A stretch of 64,000 nt of DNA from NCBI GenBank assembly GCA_024760905.1, contig CM045733.1, forward strand, positions 23,092,001 through 23,156,000, read 5' to 3'. This DNA comes from Plotosus lineatus (taxonomy: Eukaryota > Chordata > Actinopteri > Siluriformes > Plotosidae). The position numbers and the translations under genes were made by a program. Positions 32,580 through 43,739 of this stretch are shown here, one piece after another; position 1 is the first letter of the stretch, and each line of letters begins with the position of its first letter. A model generated the notes under the pieces. That model saw only the letters and a list, made by a program, of their open reading frames with translations, was not told the origin of the DNA and made no database searches.

Positions 32580-32735
32580 TTTTATGTGTGTAAGGAAACC
32601 AGAGTACTGAGGGAAACTCACACCAGCACAGGGAGAACATGCAAAGTCCACACAGAAACGCCCTCGCAAACTCAAACCAGGACCTTCTTGCTGTTAGGCG
32701 GACGAGCTAACCATTATGCTATTTTGCTATTTCAT
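32580..32735 (-). mobile_element. Antisense head-2 SINE fragment
   Basis: 'cacagggagaacatgcaaag', 'tccacacagaaacgccctcg' and 'ccaggaccttcttgctgtta' are the complement of the body and head. The 3' part is missing. Confidence 0.72.
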
Positions 32736-33403
32736 TATATTTATATAAAATGTACCTATTTGAAATCATGCTATACTTTCTCAGAACACATTGAGAATAA
32801 TGTACATCATAGAGTTTGTTCAAACTGCCACATCCTTCAGTCTTCAGAGCTATCTTCTTTAATAAATTGTGAAAGTTATTTTCAAAAACACTGGCTGTAC
32901 CATTCTGCACTGCTTATTTTCTACCTAGTCCTCAGGATCTTGTCCACAAATGGTATTTGTTGAAGGAGGAAAAACAACAAAAAGCAATGGTGCAAGTCTA
33001 TTATTAAAAAGGAAATTAGAAATCGGACACAGCTTGTGAATTCATGGAAACAAAATTATCCTTCTATATTAATCCCACTTCACATGAGGTCAAGCAATTC
33101 CAAGCAATTTTAGGTTGTTTTATATGTAAACAGAAAAAAGGATTTGTACCCTTTACAATTAGTTATTTTCATTATGCAGTCACTTGTGTTTGTAAACATA
33201 AAATTCTTGAATAAGTTTTTTTATTTTTTTTCCCAATCACCACTGATATTCCGTTTTGGATAGCACAATAGAACATGTTCTGTAACCAACATTATTTCTA
33301 AAAGGTTAAAGTATTTTAATCAAGCATTCTCTCTCTCTCTCTTGGCAGTCGGTTACATGTCCTGAGTCTGTGTACGTGTATTTAAAAAACTGGTATCGTA
33401 GAT
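32736..33403. other. Anonymous AT-rich DNA
   Basis: Only a short (CT)n run near 33330 stands out; nothing else recognised. Confidence 0.45.
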
Positions 33404-33420
33404 ATAGGCTTATTTTGAAT

Positions 33421-33772
33421 GTCTGTCTTCCTTTCGGCTTTTTCCCTTTTACTCGGGAGTCGCCACAGCGACTCACCTGATTCGCACGTTTGATTTGGCA
33501 GAGGTTTTTACGTCGGATGCCCTTCCTGTCACAACCCTTTTTAGCAAGGGACAGAAACACGCTGACGACTTTGCAGCTACTCTTTACGAAAGTCAGCAAT
33601 GGTTCTTTTACATGCCTCTCACCATAGACAGTGGGAGACATGGTCCGACATTGATAACCCAGTTAGCAGCACTGGGGGGGGCAGTGACAACCTTGTGGAG
33701 AGTGGGACTTAAACCCCCAACCTTTGGCTCAGCGATCCAGCGCCCTATACCACTAGACCACCACTGCCCCAC
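33421..33772 (-). mobile_element. Full-length RTE-tailed head-1 SINE with 17-bp TSD
   Basis: On the minus strand: tRNA-like head 'ggcagtggtggtctagtggt', anticodon-arm region 'tggatcgctgagcca', B-box-like 'gggtttaagtcc', core, RTE-leader piece 'aggaagggcatccgacgtaa', and RTE-like end 'gtggcgactcccgagtaaaa...gccgaaaggaag'. Perfect 17-bp duplication ATAGGCTTATTTTGAAT at 33404-33420 and 33773-33789. It is the most complete copy of this subfamily here. Confidence 0.95.
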
Positions 33773-33861
33773 ATAGGCTTATTTTGAATAAATGAAAGAA
33801 TGAGCTGCAAGACAAACTGTATTACAAATCCAAGTAAAACACCCTCCGCATCAACTAATGT

Positions 33862-34081
33862 ATCTTCTTCTTTTCCTTTTGGCTTTTCCCTTCAGGGGTC
33901 GCCACAGCAAATCATCCGCCTCCATCTCACCCTATCCTCTGCATCGTCTTCTCTTACACCAAGTACCTTCATGTCCTCCTTCACCACATGCATAAATCTT
34001 CTCTTTGGTCTTCCTCTAGGCCTTCTGCCTGGTAGTTCTAACCTCAAGATCCTACTACTAATATACATCCTACTACCAATA
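33862..34081 (-). mobile_element. Short RTE LINE 3' fragment
   Basis: The minus strand encodes 'ILRLELPGRRPRGRPKRRFM' and the family end 'MICCGDP', followed by the (GAA)n tail. At the 5' edge a ~19-bp piece ('atcctactactaatataca' / 'atcctactaccaatatctg') is duplicated. No TSD found. Confidence 0.85.
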
Positions 34082-34136
34082 TCTGTAACCTGCAATTTCG
34101 TGGAATGATCTTTGAATTTTGAAGCACCTTTTAGAG

Positions 34137-34548
34137 CAGGTGTGCCAAACTCTATTTTCACTTAGGACCACTACACTAAATTTAAAGGTGATCGAGGGCC
34201 GATTAAATCACTGAATATCTGTTCTAAAAATCAACCATGAAATCCATTGCAAAATGATATGTTTAAAATTAAACCTTTTCCTCTTTACTCACATTTTCTG
34301 ACAAAGCTTAACGGCACTAAGCAAGTATGCAATCTTTTCTGAGTCATGAATGACTAGCTTTTTACTTGAAAAAGGCTGCTGCTGCCACCTAGTGGAATGG
34401 ATGATGGAGGGAAAGCATGAAGGTTTTATTTTAACAGTTTATGCAAAGGATGTATGATAATCATAATCTTTTGAAAACTCATACGGGCCAAATAAAATGA
34501 GTTGATGTGTTGGATTTGGCCTGCGGGCCTTGAATTTGACCCCATGCG
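34137..34548. mobile_element. hAT-like miniature element with 8-bp TSD
   Basis: It starts CAGGTGTGCCAAACTCTATT and ends 'ggcctgcgggccttgaattt' then 'gaccccatgcg', the look of Charlie-type hAT ends. TTTTAGAG lies on both sides (34129-34136, 34549-34556), a perfect 8-bp duplication as hAT transposases make. No transposase inside the 412 bp. Confidence 0.85.
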
Positions 34549-34556
34549 TTTTAGAG

Positions 34557-35672
34557 GATTTATTAGTTCTGATTTTTTTAATGTGAATTTGTATTTTTTA
34601 TTTGATGTTAATTTGTTTCACTTTACTTTAGTACAGTATGTACCTTTTCCCTTAAAACACAATAAATTTGTTTGCATTTACATTTACAGCATTTGGCAGA
34701 CTCTGTTATCCAGAACGATTTACAGAAGAGCTTTAAAGTTTCTATCAGTGAATATATTCTTATACTGGTTTGTTAGAGCACAGAGTTAGTATACTCACTC
34801 AAAATCTGTTTATCTTGCAATATGTGAAATTGACCTTTCATAAGTTGAAATATTTAAATGTATTAATATTTTGAATATAGTGTGTTGTAATATTTAGGTG
34901 TACATGCAACTGTAAGTCAATTTATATTTTTCAGATTTTTAAAAATTCACTTTGAGGTTCACCTTTTCAATTCACCCAAGACTGGCTGGTGATTGCCAGG
35001 GAAGTAAGTGTATGTTGCCCCTCCCTCCTATGAGAGCTCAGCCAATTAGTGCAAATGGACTCCTGGCTGTGGCAATAACCAGACTCAAACTTGTGATCTC
35101 CAGGTTAATAGTCACACAACTTGTCAATGCGCCACTCGGAAGACTAGACAGAATAGCTGCCCCTAAACTCAACCCTGGGCCTCTAATTGCATGTTTAGTT
35201 CTCTTGTATTTCTTGTTCTCTGAGGTGAAAATAAATAATTTCCTTGTCAGCATGAGACTATGCAAATCTTGAGAATGGTGCATTTCTGCTACATGTTGTA
35301 TATTTACAGTATATATGCAGTATTATGATTCACTCACAGTAGGTGGGATACAAATATATGCAGCAATACTATTTCGGATAATTGGGACTCCAGAGGCATT
35401 CAGCTCACGTGAAGCTATTTTGGATGCAGTTCTGATGGCATCAGATTTTTTAGGCTGTCAAGAATGACAATTTATGCCCACTTCTTCAATTTGAATAATT
35501 GACCAAATAAACTAAAATACTTAATTAATTAAGTGATCATAATCATCACAGCATGGTCCATGGCTTCTTAAGTACTCTTTCTGCCTGCTATTTACTATCC
35601 CAAATAAATATGTATATTTGATGTATATTTGTTGTATATTTGTCTGATGTATATTTGTTGTAAGATAGATTG
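34557..35672. other. Anonymous AT-rich DNA
   Basis: A short 'catttacagcatttggcaga' piece near 34681 resembles the edge of the third SINE type. Near 34970-35190 the composition is more balanced but featureless. Confidence 0.4.
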
Positions 35673-35760
35673 TGTAATTATCTGAAGAGGGATTTATTAA
35701 GTTGGATAACTTGTGCCCAATCCTTTTCTTGAATGAATAAAATGTGTTTCAATCAATTCA
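35673..35760 (+). repeat. Unnamed ~85-bp dispersed repeat, copy 1
   Basis: 'gagggatttattaagttgga', 'acttgtgcccaatccttttc' and 'gaataaaatgtgtttcaatc' recur with about 80% identity at 52372-52455. The AATAAA and terminal position suggest a retroelement 3' end, family unknown. Confidence 0.7.
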
Positions 35761-36066
35761 ATCAATAAATATGTACAGTGTGTATGTATAATTGTACTGT
35801 ATGTATGCATTTATAGAGAACAGGGGTCGGCAGCCTTTGTCATTCAAATACCCATTTGGACTCGTTTTCCACAGTAAAGAAAACACTGGGAGCCACAAAT
35901 CCCTTTTTGACATTTAAAATCAAATAACACTGCGCATAATGTTTTTTGCCCCTTTTTCCTTCATGTTAATATAAAAAAATAATGTGTTGCATTGATTTAA
36001 ATGACTGCAGACACAATTAAATTCTGCTTGCAACAAAAACATTTAGATTAAAAAAAAAAAATCGCC

Positions 36067-36118
36067 AGCATCCCTGCAACCCTAATTAGAATAAAGCTGT
36101 CCAGAAAATGAATGAATG
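36067..36118 (+). mobile_element. SINE tail fragment
   Basis: 'agcatccctgcaaccctaat', 'tagaataaagctgtccagaa' and 'aatgaatgaatg' are the last ~50 bp of the L2-like SINE tail. The rest of the SINE is absent (extreme 5' truncation). Confidence 0.7.
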
Positions 36119-36162
36119 TGTTGGAGTGCTTCTTGTATTTTTATAGAGTAAAAGAATATCTA

Positions 36163-36243
36163 TCCCACGAAGTGAGGGACGGGGTGCAGCCAGATCTGTT
36201 AACGGGTTGGGTAGCCTAGCTCACCATCACTCCCTTCGTGGGA
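36163..36243. repeat. 81-bp fold-back
   Basis: 'tcccacgaagtgaggga' at the left and 'tcactcccttcgtggga' at the right are inverted with two mismatches across ~45 bp. It would fold into a stable hairpin of about 17 bp. Confidence 0.75.
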
Positions 36244-36877
36244 TTTTCTTTTCCTTTATTCGTTATATTAATGTTGTTTTGTCATAGTTTTAATTTACAA
36301 AAATGACAGCAACACAAAAAAGTATATGAAGACTTATTTTCAGAAGGAGCCCACTCAACATTCTTTCAAATAATATTAATGCTTAATACTTCACTGACCG
36401 ACTCATTCTCAGAGTAGAGACTAAACCACAGCCAGACTTTAATTTTGTCACTGGGAGGAGTGTTATTTAATTTGGAGATTGCTCTGCATAAACCAGATCT
36501 CATGCACTGTCTCTTACTTCAGCTGTGAGTTCCATTCCTGGATTACAAACCCCGGTGGCGGAAACTTTCTCTCATTGTGCTGCTGATGGTGAGAACATTC
36601 CTTGTCATGAGCACAAGAAGTTGGAAAAATCTCTTGCTCGCTGCGCTGCTGCAGAACACTGCTTGCCATGAACACAAAAGTTTGGAAATTCACCAACACA
36701 GAAGATCAAAAACACTGAGACTCTCAATGTAGCTGATTAATATAACGATAGCCATGTCCACAAGAACACACACACAAAATCACCCTGCACACACCAAATA
36801 AATATCCACCCACACCTATGACTCTTAATTTCAACCTTAAAAGAGCATTTTTTTCAAGGGTACCAGCTGGGTACCTG

Positions 36878-37217
36878 ACCATTGCATGACTCTACCTTAG
36901 GCAGATTCTCCCATCATTGAGGTGAGGTAAGGTCCTTTGGGCTTTTTATACCCAAGCCAGCGTGGCTCATCAGACTAGTACTTATCCCCAGTTTCTATAG
37001 TGTGAAGCAAGTAGGAGTTCAACTCCTCCTGGATGGAATGCTAGTCTAGCACAGGTTTCCTTCTCCGTATATTTTTACTGGTACCCATTTATACTGCTGG
37101 GTGAACAGAGGTACACTTGTGGTTAGAACCTTGCACAGTGAGGGTCTAACTGGGATTTGAACACACACAACCTCCCAATCATGAGCCCAGCACCGTAACC
37201 ACTACACCATGAGCTCC
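36878..37217 (-). mobile_element. Antisense SINE of a fourth type
   Basis: On the minus strand: tRNA-like head 'ctcatggtgtagtggttacg', B-box-like 'tgttcaaatccc', then 'actagcattccatccaggag', 'tgatgagccacgctggcttg' and 'ggtataaaaagcccaaagga'. The body is unlike the other SINEs here. No TSD found. Confidence 0.7.
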
Positions 37218-37421
37218 ACGTCATTCAGGACACAGCTGGTTTAATTCTCTATCCCTGGGGGCAGTTGTTTTTGGTGATGCAGTGGTTTTTGTGTATGAAG
37301 CGCGTTTGCAAGGTACACATTCATTATTTGTAAAAACCACTGCACTGCATCAGAGAGGTGAAAGAGCCGCATTGGGCTCTGGAGCCGTGGGTTGCCTATA
37401 GTTTTGACCACTGTACAGAAA

Positions 37422-37871
37422 GTGTTGCATTCATAACATTTTGTTAACGCTGTCAGATAACTGAAAAAGTTAACGGCACCTGCACATTTTAATTATTACA
37501 GTATAAGCTTAAACTTAAGGCAAATATTTGGCTTAATATATTAAAGCCGAAAGGAAGACAGACAGACAGACATTGGGACTAAATGTATTATTAAACAAGG
37601 AAAAACAATTACAGCATATTAAGCAATCTAAAACAATATTATTTGGTTATCCAGATGTACCCATACTGTTGATATTGTTTCTTTCTGTCTTCTCCTAATC
37701 TTATGATTCATTTGTTGTCTGTAACAGTTAAATATGAGCACTGAGCGAACAGGTTTCAGAAACAAAAACAACACCTTCCGAAAATTTAGCATCTTATTTG
37801 TTTTGACTCAGTTCTGTTTACTTATTTAAGAAAGGACACTTGCAAAGCCATTTATTTGATATATGTATGAG
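37422..37871. other. Anonymous DNA with a SINE-tail scrap
   Basis: 'aaagccgaaaggaagacaga' at 37545-37570 is the last ~25 bp of the RTE-like tail. Nothing else recognised. Confidence 0.5.
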
Positions 37872-38058
37872 GAAAGGGACAGTGATGACCCAAAGGTAAG
37901 GTTGGTGTTTCAAGCCTGTCATTGGTGGCCACTGCTGTCTCCCCAGCGCAGCTAACTGAGTTATCAAAGGCTGGCCATGCCTAAAAGAACCATTGGTATA
38001 ATAATAATAATATAATTAGGATTAAGCAGCTCAGAAAATGAATAAATGAATACATGAA
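37872..38058 (+). mobile_element. Head-1 SINE, internally deleted
   Basis: 'cagcgcagctaactgagtta', 'tcaaaggctggccatgccta', then straight to 'aattaggattaagcagctca' with a (GAAT)n-like tail. The core is mostly missing. Confidence 0.7.
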
Positions 38059-38059
38059 T

Positions 38060-38410
38060 ATGGTCACAACATGGTAGTATATAGTGGATAGCACATCTGA
38101 CAAACAGTAAGAAAGTCATGGGTTCAATTTTCTGGCTCAGCAAGGGAGTTTCTTTCTAGAATTTGTATAATCGCCATGTTTCATGGGTTTCGTCCACGCT
38201 TGGCACGATCCACGGACATGCACATTTAACTGGCTGGCTATTCTAAATTGCCCATAGGTATGCATGAGTGCGAATGGTAGTGTGTGTTTGCCCTGTGATG
38301 GTCTGGTGAGTGTCTGGTGAGCTGTTCAGGGTGCACCCCTCCTTTGCCCCATTTTAAGGATAACGACTTTACTACCTCAGACCCTAGCACGATTAAAGAG
38401 GTTTGGCAAA
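38060..38410 (+). mobile_element. Head-2 SINE, old
   Basis: Degenerate head ('atggtagtatatagtggata', 'gggttcaattttc'), body 'catgggtttcgtccacgctt', 'ctggctattctaaattgccc' and tail 'gagctgttcagggtgcaccc'. Low similarity suggests age. Confidence 0.7.
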
Positions 38411-38708
38411 TTTGTGAGAATTTGTGAGTAATATGGTCCAGGAAACGGACTCAGTCTGAAAGGTGCAGTACAAATTATTTATGTTTTTATAGGAAATTAA
38501 AGTAGCAGTGTATATTATATGAAATACCCACATCATCTCATTTTTTTTGCAAGACGTACTTCAGCATTTCTGAAATCGACCTTGTGAATCTTCGTTCTGC
38601 TCCAAGAATTCATTTAATGATTGATCTCAGCACAAAATAAATGTAGTCCAGTGAGACTTTTCCTGTAGCTATGATGGTAGAAATACAGTAATACAGTTAT
38701 TAATTAAG

Positions 38709-38713
<5 letters not shown>

Positions 38714-38774
<61 letters not shown>
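38714..38774. repeat. (CA)n microsatellite
   Basis: About 30 uninterrupted CA units. Confidence 0.97.
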
Positions 38775-38775
<1 letters not shown>

Positions 38776-38945
38776 TTTCCAGGGGTTGTTCTAAATTGCC
38801 CCTGGGAGTGAGTATGAATGGTATGTGTGTTAGCCCTGCAGTGGTCTGCTGAGTGTTCAGGGTGTACCTTGCCTCGCCCAGAGTCAGGTGAGATGGGCGC
38901 CAACCTCCCTGTGACCCTAATTATGGTTAAGCAGTTCAGAAAATT
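38775..38945 (+). mobile_element. Head-2 SINE 3' half
   Basis: 'ttctaaattgcccctgggag', 'gtggtctgctgagtgttcag' and 'tgaccctaattatggttaag' are the 3' half of the SINE, starting right after the CA tract. Confidence 0.75.
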
Positions 38946-39149
38946 AATATTGATAAGCATTGTATGTCAGTCATTTTTAGTGGGAGTGTTTTGGGTCAAG
39001 CCATGAAGATCACTGTTTATTCACACTATTTACTCATTACTTCTAGCTGCCTACTGTAAAGTTACATTCATGTATGAGCACAGGGAAGTATAAGAGTAAG
39101 AAATTATTTGTTTTGAATGTGTTTTGTTTGTACTTTTGTATAAATTTAT

Positions 39150-39970
39150 TCAATCATTCACGCAACCCTGTTAGGGTTGCGGGGCCAAAAACGCACAACC
39201 ATTCACACCCACACCTAAGGCAGTGCTTCTCAATTATTTTCTGTGGCGCCCCTTCGAAAAAACATTTCACGCCCCCCTGCGAGCGACTATAAATAGTATT
39301 ATCTGTCTATAAAATTGTTAGTAGTACGCCTCTGCATAACATTGCATCTTTATTACCATTAAAACCAAAAAAGAAAGAAATATAGTTCAACTTACAATAA
39401 AGAAAAACTTCATTAATATTTTTAATCTGTAACAGAAAAGATTTAAAGTGCACCAATGTGCTTGAAATAAAAAAATACATACTTATTTAAACTCATTCAA
39501 CTCATTATGTCTTAATAGCTCCATTCCTCTCCACCTTTCTCTTTGTTCCTGTTAGAAATGTTTCCGTGTTGTTTCTTGATGGTTTTTTTACTGCACTTTA
39601 TATCGTTTGCTCGTGTGAAAAACCATGACACCATAACGCAACAATGAGAGCGCCACTGCCAACTAGTGGAGTGGAGGTGGAATTACACTTAATTCACATA
39701 CACTATTCCAGAAAAGCATGTTACCTAGGGTCATACGCGCTCCCTCTGGCATCACACCGCGCTCCCTCTGGCATCACACCGCGCCCCCGACATCATACCG
39801 CGCCCCCAAGGAGGGCACACCCCACTATTTGAGAAGCACTGACCGAAGGGCAATTTGGAATAGTTACTGAGCCTAATACATGTCTTTAAACATGGGAAAA
39901 AAGCAGAGCACCTGGAGGGAACCCATCCAAATATATCGAGAGCATTCAAACTCCAAGCGGCAATATCCAA
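39150..39970 (-). mobile_element. Antisense SINE-like repeat split by a hAT element
   Basis: 'accattcacacccacaccta' before 39230 continues after 39842 as 'gggcaatttggaatagttac' and 'agagcacctggagggaaccc'. This reconstitutes the usual antisense body once the hAT insert is removed. Confidence 0.7.
39231..39841. mobile_element. hAT-like miniature element, copy 1
   Basis: Begins CAGTGCTTCTCAATTATTTT, ends with the complement of CAGTGCTTCTCAAATAGTGG. Flanks ACCTAAGG (39223-39230) and ACCGAAGG (39842-39849) form an 8-bp duplication with one mismatch. It is 611 bp with a short local 'cgcgctccctctggcatcac' repetition near the right end. Same family as 58680-59267. Confidence 0.92.
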
Positions 39971-39984
39971 AACCAGGATGTGTA

Positions 39985-40319
39985 AATATACATACAGTAT
40001 ACAAAACTTTCAAAACTTTTTTTAAACAGACATGCAATATGCAGTATATTGTCAGTAACAGTGGCGCTCCTATACATGTATCCTACGTATATCAAAATCG
40101 TAGCATGATTGATATGGAAATAACATCCAACTCTACAGTTGCTCTTGGAATATCAAGAAAAATCTCGAATGTACGTCCGGCCGTCCCTCCATCCCTCCGA
40201 TGAATGTGTGCAAAATGGAGCACTGTGTTATTTGTTGCAAATTTAATATTTTGAAAAGGAAAGAAAAACGTGAGAATTTTTTTCTTAGAGAAAGTAATAT
40301 GGAGAACAAAATATATATA
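39985..40319. other. Anonymous AT-rich DNA
   Basis: Nothing recognised. Confidence 0.4.
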
Positions 40320-40910
40320 CCATATTCAAAGTGGTAAGCGCTCAGGGCACGTTAAAAATTGGAGTGGGTGGGCGCTTATTAAAATGTTACCAGCAGAGTG
40401 GAATGGTAAGTGCTTATTCCCATTGAGATGGAAAACATAAATAATAACAAAACAACAAAATAGTTTTACTGGTATTTGTATTATTCATTTTGTAGTATCA
40501 ACCAAACTACTTACATGAAAGCTGAAAATTAACAGAAAACAGCATAAATTAAAAAAAACGACCCGTTACTTTTACCTCCTGGTGCTGTTCCTTTAAACAT
40601 TTTCCTGTAATTAAAATGAAGCAATCAACACGAATGTCAACTTTAGCCCATGGCATGTTGAACCAATCAACAGGAACATAAACAAAAAAACATGGCCAGG
40701 AACGTACTTACATTTATGAAGTTAGTGAGCAGAAGAATAGGGTGAAAAATACTCATCATCACTTTCTTTATAGGCAGTGAACGAGACTGATCGAATAAAA
40801 TTGGTAAGTTTGATCTACGATTTTGCTCTCAGTACACATGGGCAGTTATTAGGCGTAAGACCAAAAACGGTGCGCTTATTGGAGCGGGGCGCTTATTACG
40901 TCGAATAAGG
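40320..40910. mobile_element. TA-flanked miniature element, family E
   Basis: Left CCATATTCAAAGTGGTAAGC and right end (complement CCTTATTCGACGTAATAAGC) are imperfect terminal inverted repeats with TA on both sides (40318-40319, 40911-40912). 'gcgcttatt' recurs in both ends. At 591 bp with no transposase; a Tc1/mariner or pogo relative. Confidence 0.72.
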
Positions 40911-40912
40911 TA

Positions 40913-41602
40913 ATACTGGGGTCATGTGATCGCTTCATATTCCCTAAACCTACTGTTTGTAAATGGTGTACTTTACACGTTGAGACTAAGATTGCATGTT
41001 TGATTATTCATTTTATTCTTTTTTTTTTTTTTTTTTATAAACAGCTTATTAAAATGAATTAAACTTGCTATACATATGAAATGTGTATTGGGTAGAGAGA
41101 TCGCAAGAAAAACTTGTCAATTTAATGAAATCATATGGGAGTTCCGTTTTCAGGCAGGGCCTAAATCTATATATTAACTGTGTGAATGTGCCTGGGTTAA
41201 GACCGCTCGGCATCTCCTCTTGAGTGTGTGAGTGGTGAGAGTATCTGGGACAGTAAATTCTTCCTCACTTAACCTCCAGAGCTTTTTGTTGATTAATGGC
41301 CTAAATTCAAAGCTTCAAGGTTAGTGATGCACAGGCTGATTTTTCAGTATGAATGTGACACTGGTATAATGTTAAAGTCATTAGAGTAATGAGGTGACTC
41401 AGATACTCGGCTCTCCCTCATCTGTCTTTAGTTAGTCCCATCCTCACCACAAGACAGTCTAAAAAAGTTTGTGTTAAAGTCTGAGTTCTTCAAATTCCTG
41501 CAACCTACCAACAATATCAACAAAAAAGCTATTATATAATAATAGTTTTGCATAGGCGGGCAAATGACTAAAAACTGGCCTTAGATTTTCAAGCCTACAT
41601 GA

Positions 41603-41642
<40 letters not shown>

Positions 41643-42001
41643 GTATGCCTGTGTCCTGCAATGACTGATGTCTTATCCAATGCACTCCTACCTTCCTGCA
41701 TTCCTGTGTTCTTGAGATAGGCTCCTATTTTCAGACTACAATTCACTTGTTGATTACGAGATCATAATATATTATGATAATATTTCATAGATAATCTTAC
41801 TGCTCTTGCATTGTACCATTATAATAATTGCCTCGGGCTACTTTCATATCCTCACAGCAACTTCTTTATTGTAATATTTGTCCCCGAAGACCACAGCAAT
41901 ATTAATCAGAGTCCGGGAAGATATCCTGCACTTTGTGAAATCATTAAAGAAACAGAAGGAGTCACAGCAAAACTAATCGGTTTACATAGCCAAGGTTACA
42001 T
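40913..42001. other. Anonymous DNA with a (TC)n tract
   Basis: Around 41150-41460 composition is balanced and non-repetitive, a possible conserved non-coding region. No coding domain seen. Confidence 0.35.
41607..41638. repeat. (TC)n microsatellite
   Basis: About 16 TC units; the Arg/Glu run in the minus-strand frame is this repeat. Confidence 0.96.
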
Positions 42002-42183
42002 AGGTGGCATAGAAGCATAGTGGTTAGCATGTCCCCCCCCCCCAGAAAATAGGTCGTGAGATCAAGTCCTGGGCTGGGAAAATACATCTTTCCTCCTTGA
42101 ACATCTTTCCTCCCACAGTCTGAAGACATGCACATTATGCTAATTAGCAGTTCCAAATTACCCCTAGGTGTGAGTATGAATGA

Positions 42184-42216
<33 letters not shown>

Positions 42217-42246
42217 GGCCCTGCAATGGACTGGCAGCCTCATTTG
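42002..42246 (+). mobile_element. Head-2 SINE containing a (GT)n tract
   Basis: Head 'ggcatagaagcatagtggtt', a C run, body 'agtctgaagacatgcacatt' and 'aattacccctaggtgtgagt', then (GT)n at 42186-42214 and 'ggccctgcaatggactggca'. The tail is missing. Confidence 0.78.
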
Positions 42247-42329
42247 TTCATTCATTTATTCATGTATTTCATTGTGGAAACAGGAGGATACAAATTTTCA
42301 CTCTCTTTATTTAAATTTGTAAGAAAAAA

Positions 42330-42690
42330 GGGGCAGTGGTAGCCTGGTGGTAAGGTGCTGAATTACTGATCCCAAGGTTGGGGGGGTTCAAGTCTCACTG
42401 TCAACAATTGTTACACTGTCCCCCAAGTACACCTAAATGGGTTATCAAAGGCCGGTCATGTCTCTCACTGTCTATGCTGAGAGAAGTGTAAAAGAACTAC
42501 TGCAGACTTCCTTCGAGAGTAGGCTGCATAGACGTTAGTCTGCTTCTGCCCTACAATGGCCTGGCGAGCTGTCCAGGGTTACTCTTCCATCACCCAGAGT
42601 TAGCTGAGATGGGTGCCAGCCTCCTGGCGACCCTAATTAGGATCAAACGGTTCAGAATCTGAATGAATGAATGAAAAAAAAGGTGCATTG
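42330..42690 (+). mobile_element. Head-1 SINE, full length
   Basis: Head 'ggcagtggtagcctggtggt', B box 'ggttcaagtctc', body 'aatgggttatcaaaggccgg', core, tail 'aatggcctggcgagctgtcc' and 'gaccctaattaggatcaaac' with (GAAT)n. Only an ambiguous A-rich TSD is visible. Confidence 0.87.
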
Positions 42691-43391
42691 TAGTGTATCA
42701 GACAGTAATTACTCCATGAAATTACTACATTACTTCAGTGTCATCTGAAACTGGCCTTTTTGAAGCATAAAAACATCACTTTCTCTCAGCAATTAACAAT
42801 TTTCTCAATAAAATAATTAATTGTTTTCTCAATATGAATAAAATCTGTCCGGGTCTACAAAGACATTAGTTATTTGACATATGGGTGTCATTTTAATCAC
42901 AAAGACTGTCAGAACTTAAATGTCAGTCATAAACCAACATTATAATTTACTCGTGCCTTTTTCCTTCTCCTCACGGAACAAGCAAACAGAAGCAGGAAAT
43001 CATTGCACCATAAACTCACATGGAGGTGAGCATCCCAAGGTGGAAAATAGCTGTTTCAGCTTCTTATACGTCCTCAGGGCTGCTGAATAAAATCTGCTCA
43101 GAGTAGTGAGGCTATTTGTGCCAAACTATCAAATTAAAGTTTGATTAGAGCATTGAGACTAAAACATAAAGACCAAAAATTCATTAAACAATTAAGGCTA
43201 CTTGCTCACTTTTGCTGTCTCTTCCACATCCTATATGCTTCTGGTATTCCCGGCAAGTATGTATTCCAGTCTGAGTGTTTTTTTTTCAGTGAAAAACTGT
43301 GATTTTCTTTGGATGGCTGCTGAGAAATCAAACCAGTAGAACTTCTATAGACTTTAAATGTGGCTTTGAAGTTTTCAAATAGAAGGAAAAC
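42691..43391. other. Anonymous AT-rich DNA
   Basis: Nothing recognised. Confidence 0.45.
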
Positions 43392-43404
43392 AATAATTCT
43401 TCTT

Positions 43405-43739
43405 AAGGCAGTGGTGGTCTAGTGGTATAGAGCGCTGGATCGCTGCTCCAAAGGTTGGGGGTTCGAGTCCCACTCTCCAAAAGGTTGTCACTGTCCCCCC
43501 CCCTCCCAGTGCAACTAACTGGGTTATCAAAGGCCGGCCATGTCTCTCACTGTCTATGGTGCGAGGCATGTATAAGAACCATTGCTGACGTTCGACTAAA
43601 GTGGCTTCAAAGCTGTCAGCGTGTTTCCACCCTGCGATGGCCTGGTGAGCTGTCCAAGGTGTACTCTGCCCTTGCTTGTGGTCGGCTGGGATGGGCACCA
43701 GCCTCCCCATGACCCTAATTAGGATTAAGTGGTTACAGA
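43405..43739 (+). mobile_element. Head-1 SINE, full length, 13-bp TSD
   Basis: Best-preserved head-1 copy: 'gcagtggtggtctagtggta' (A box), 'gggggttcgagtccc' (B box), body, core 'aagaaccattgctgac', tail to 'aattaggattaagtggttac'. Perfect duplication AATAATTCTTCTT at 43392-43404 and 43740-43752. Both polymerase III boxes are intact by eye. The anticodon-arm region 'tggatcgctgctcca' resembles a Ser(GCT)-type tRNA. Confidence 0.95.

Larger units (their letters stand above)
35821..37413. mobile_element. hAT-like element with nested insertions
   Basis: Left end CAGGGGTCGGCAGCCTTTGT; right end 'gagccgtgggttgcctatag' to 'gaccactg', with 'gagccgcattgggctct' before it. This is the layout of hAT elements with 'gagccgc' subterminal text. 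The 8-bp flanks (ATAGAGAA / TACAGAAA) match poorly, so the boundaries are less sure. Confidence 0.65.

Noticed and set aside
32510..32590. Splice acceptor and exon ('ctgtttcag' before an open stretch)
   Set aside because: The open stretch is short and runs into an antisense SINE; no donor or domain.
43405..43490. A tRNA gene
   Set aside because: The cloverleaf is incomplete (no acceptor stem, no proper variable arm), and the same text recurs as the head of dispersed SINEs.
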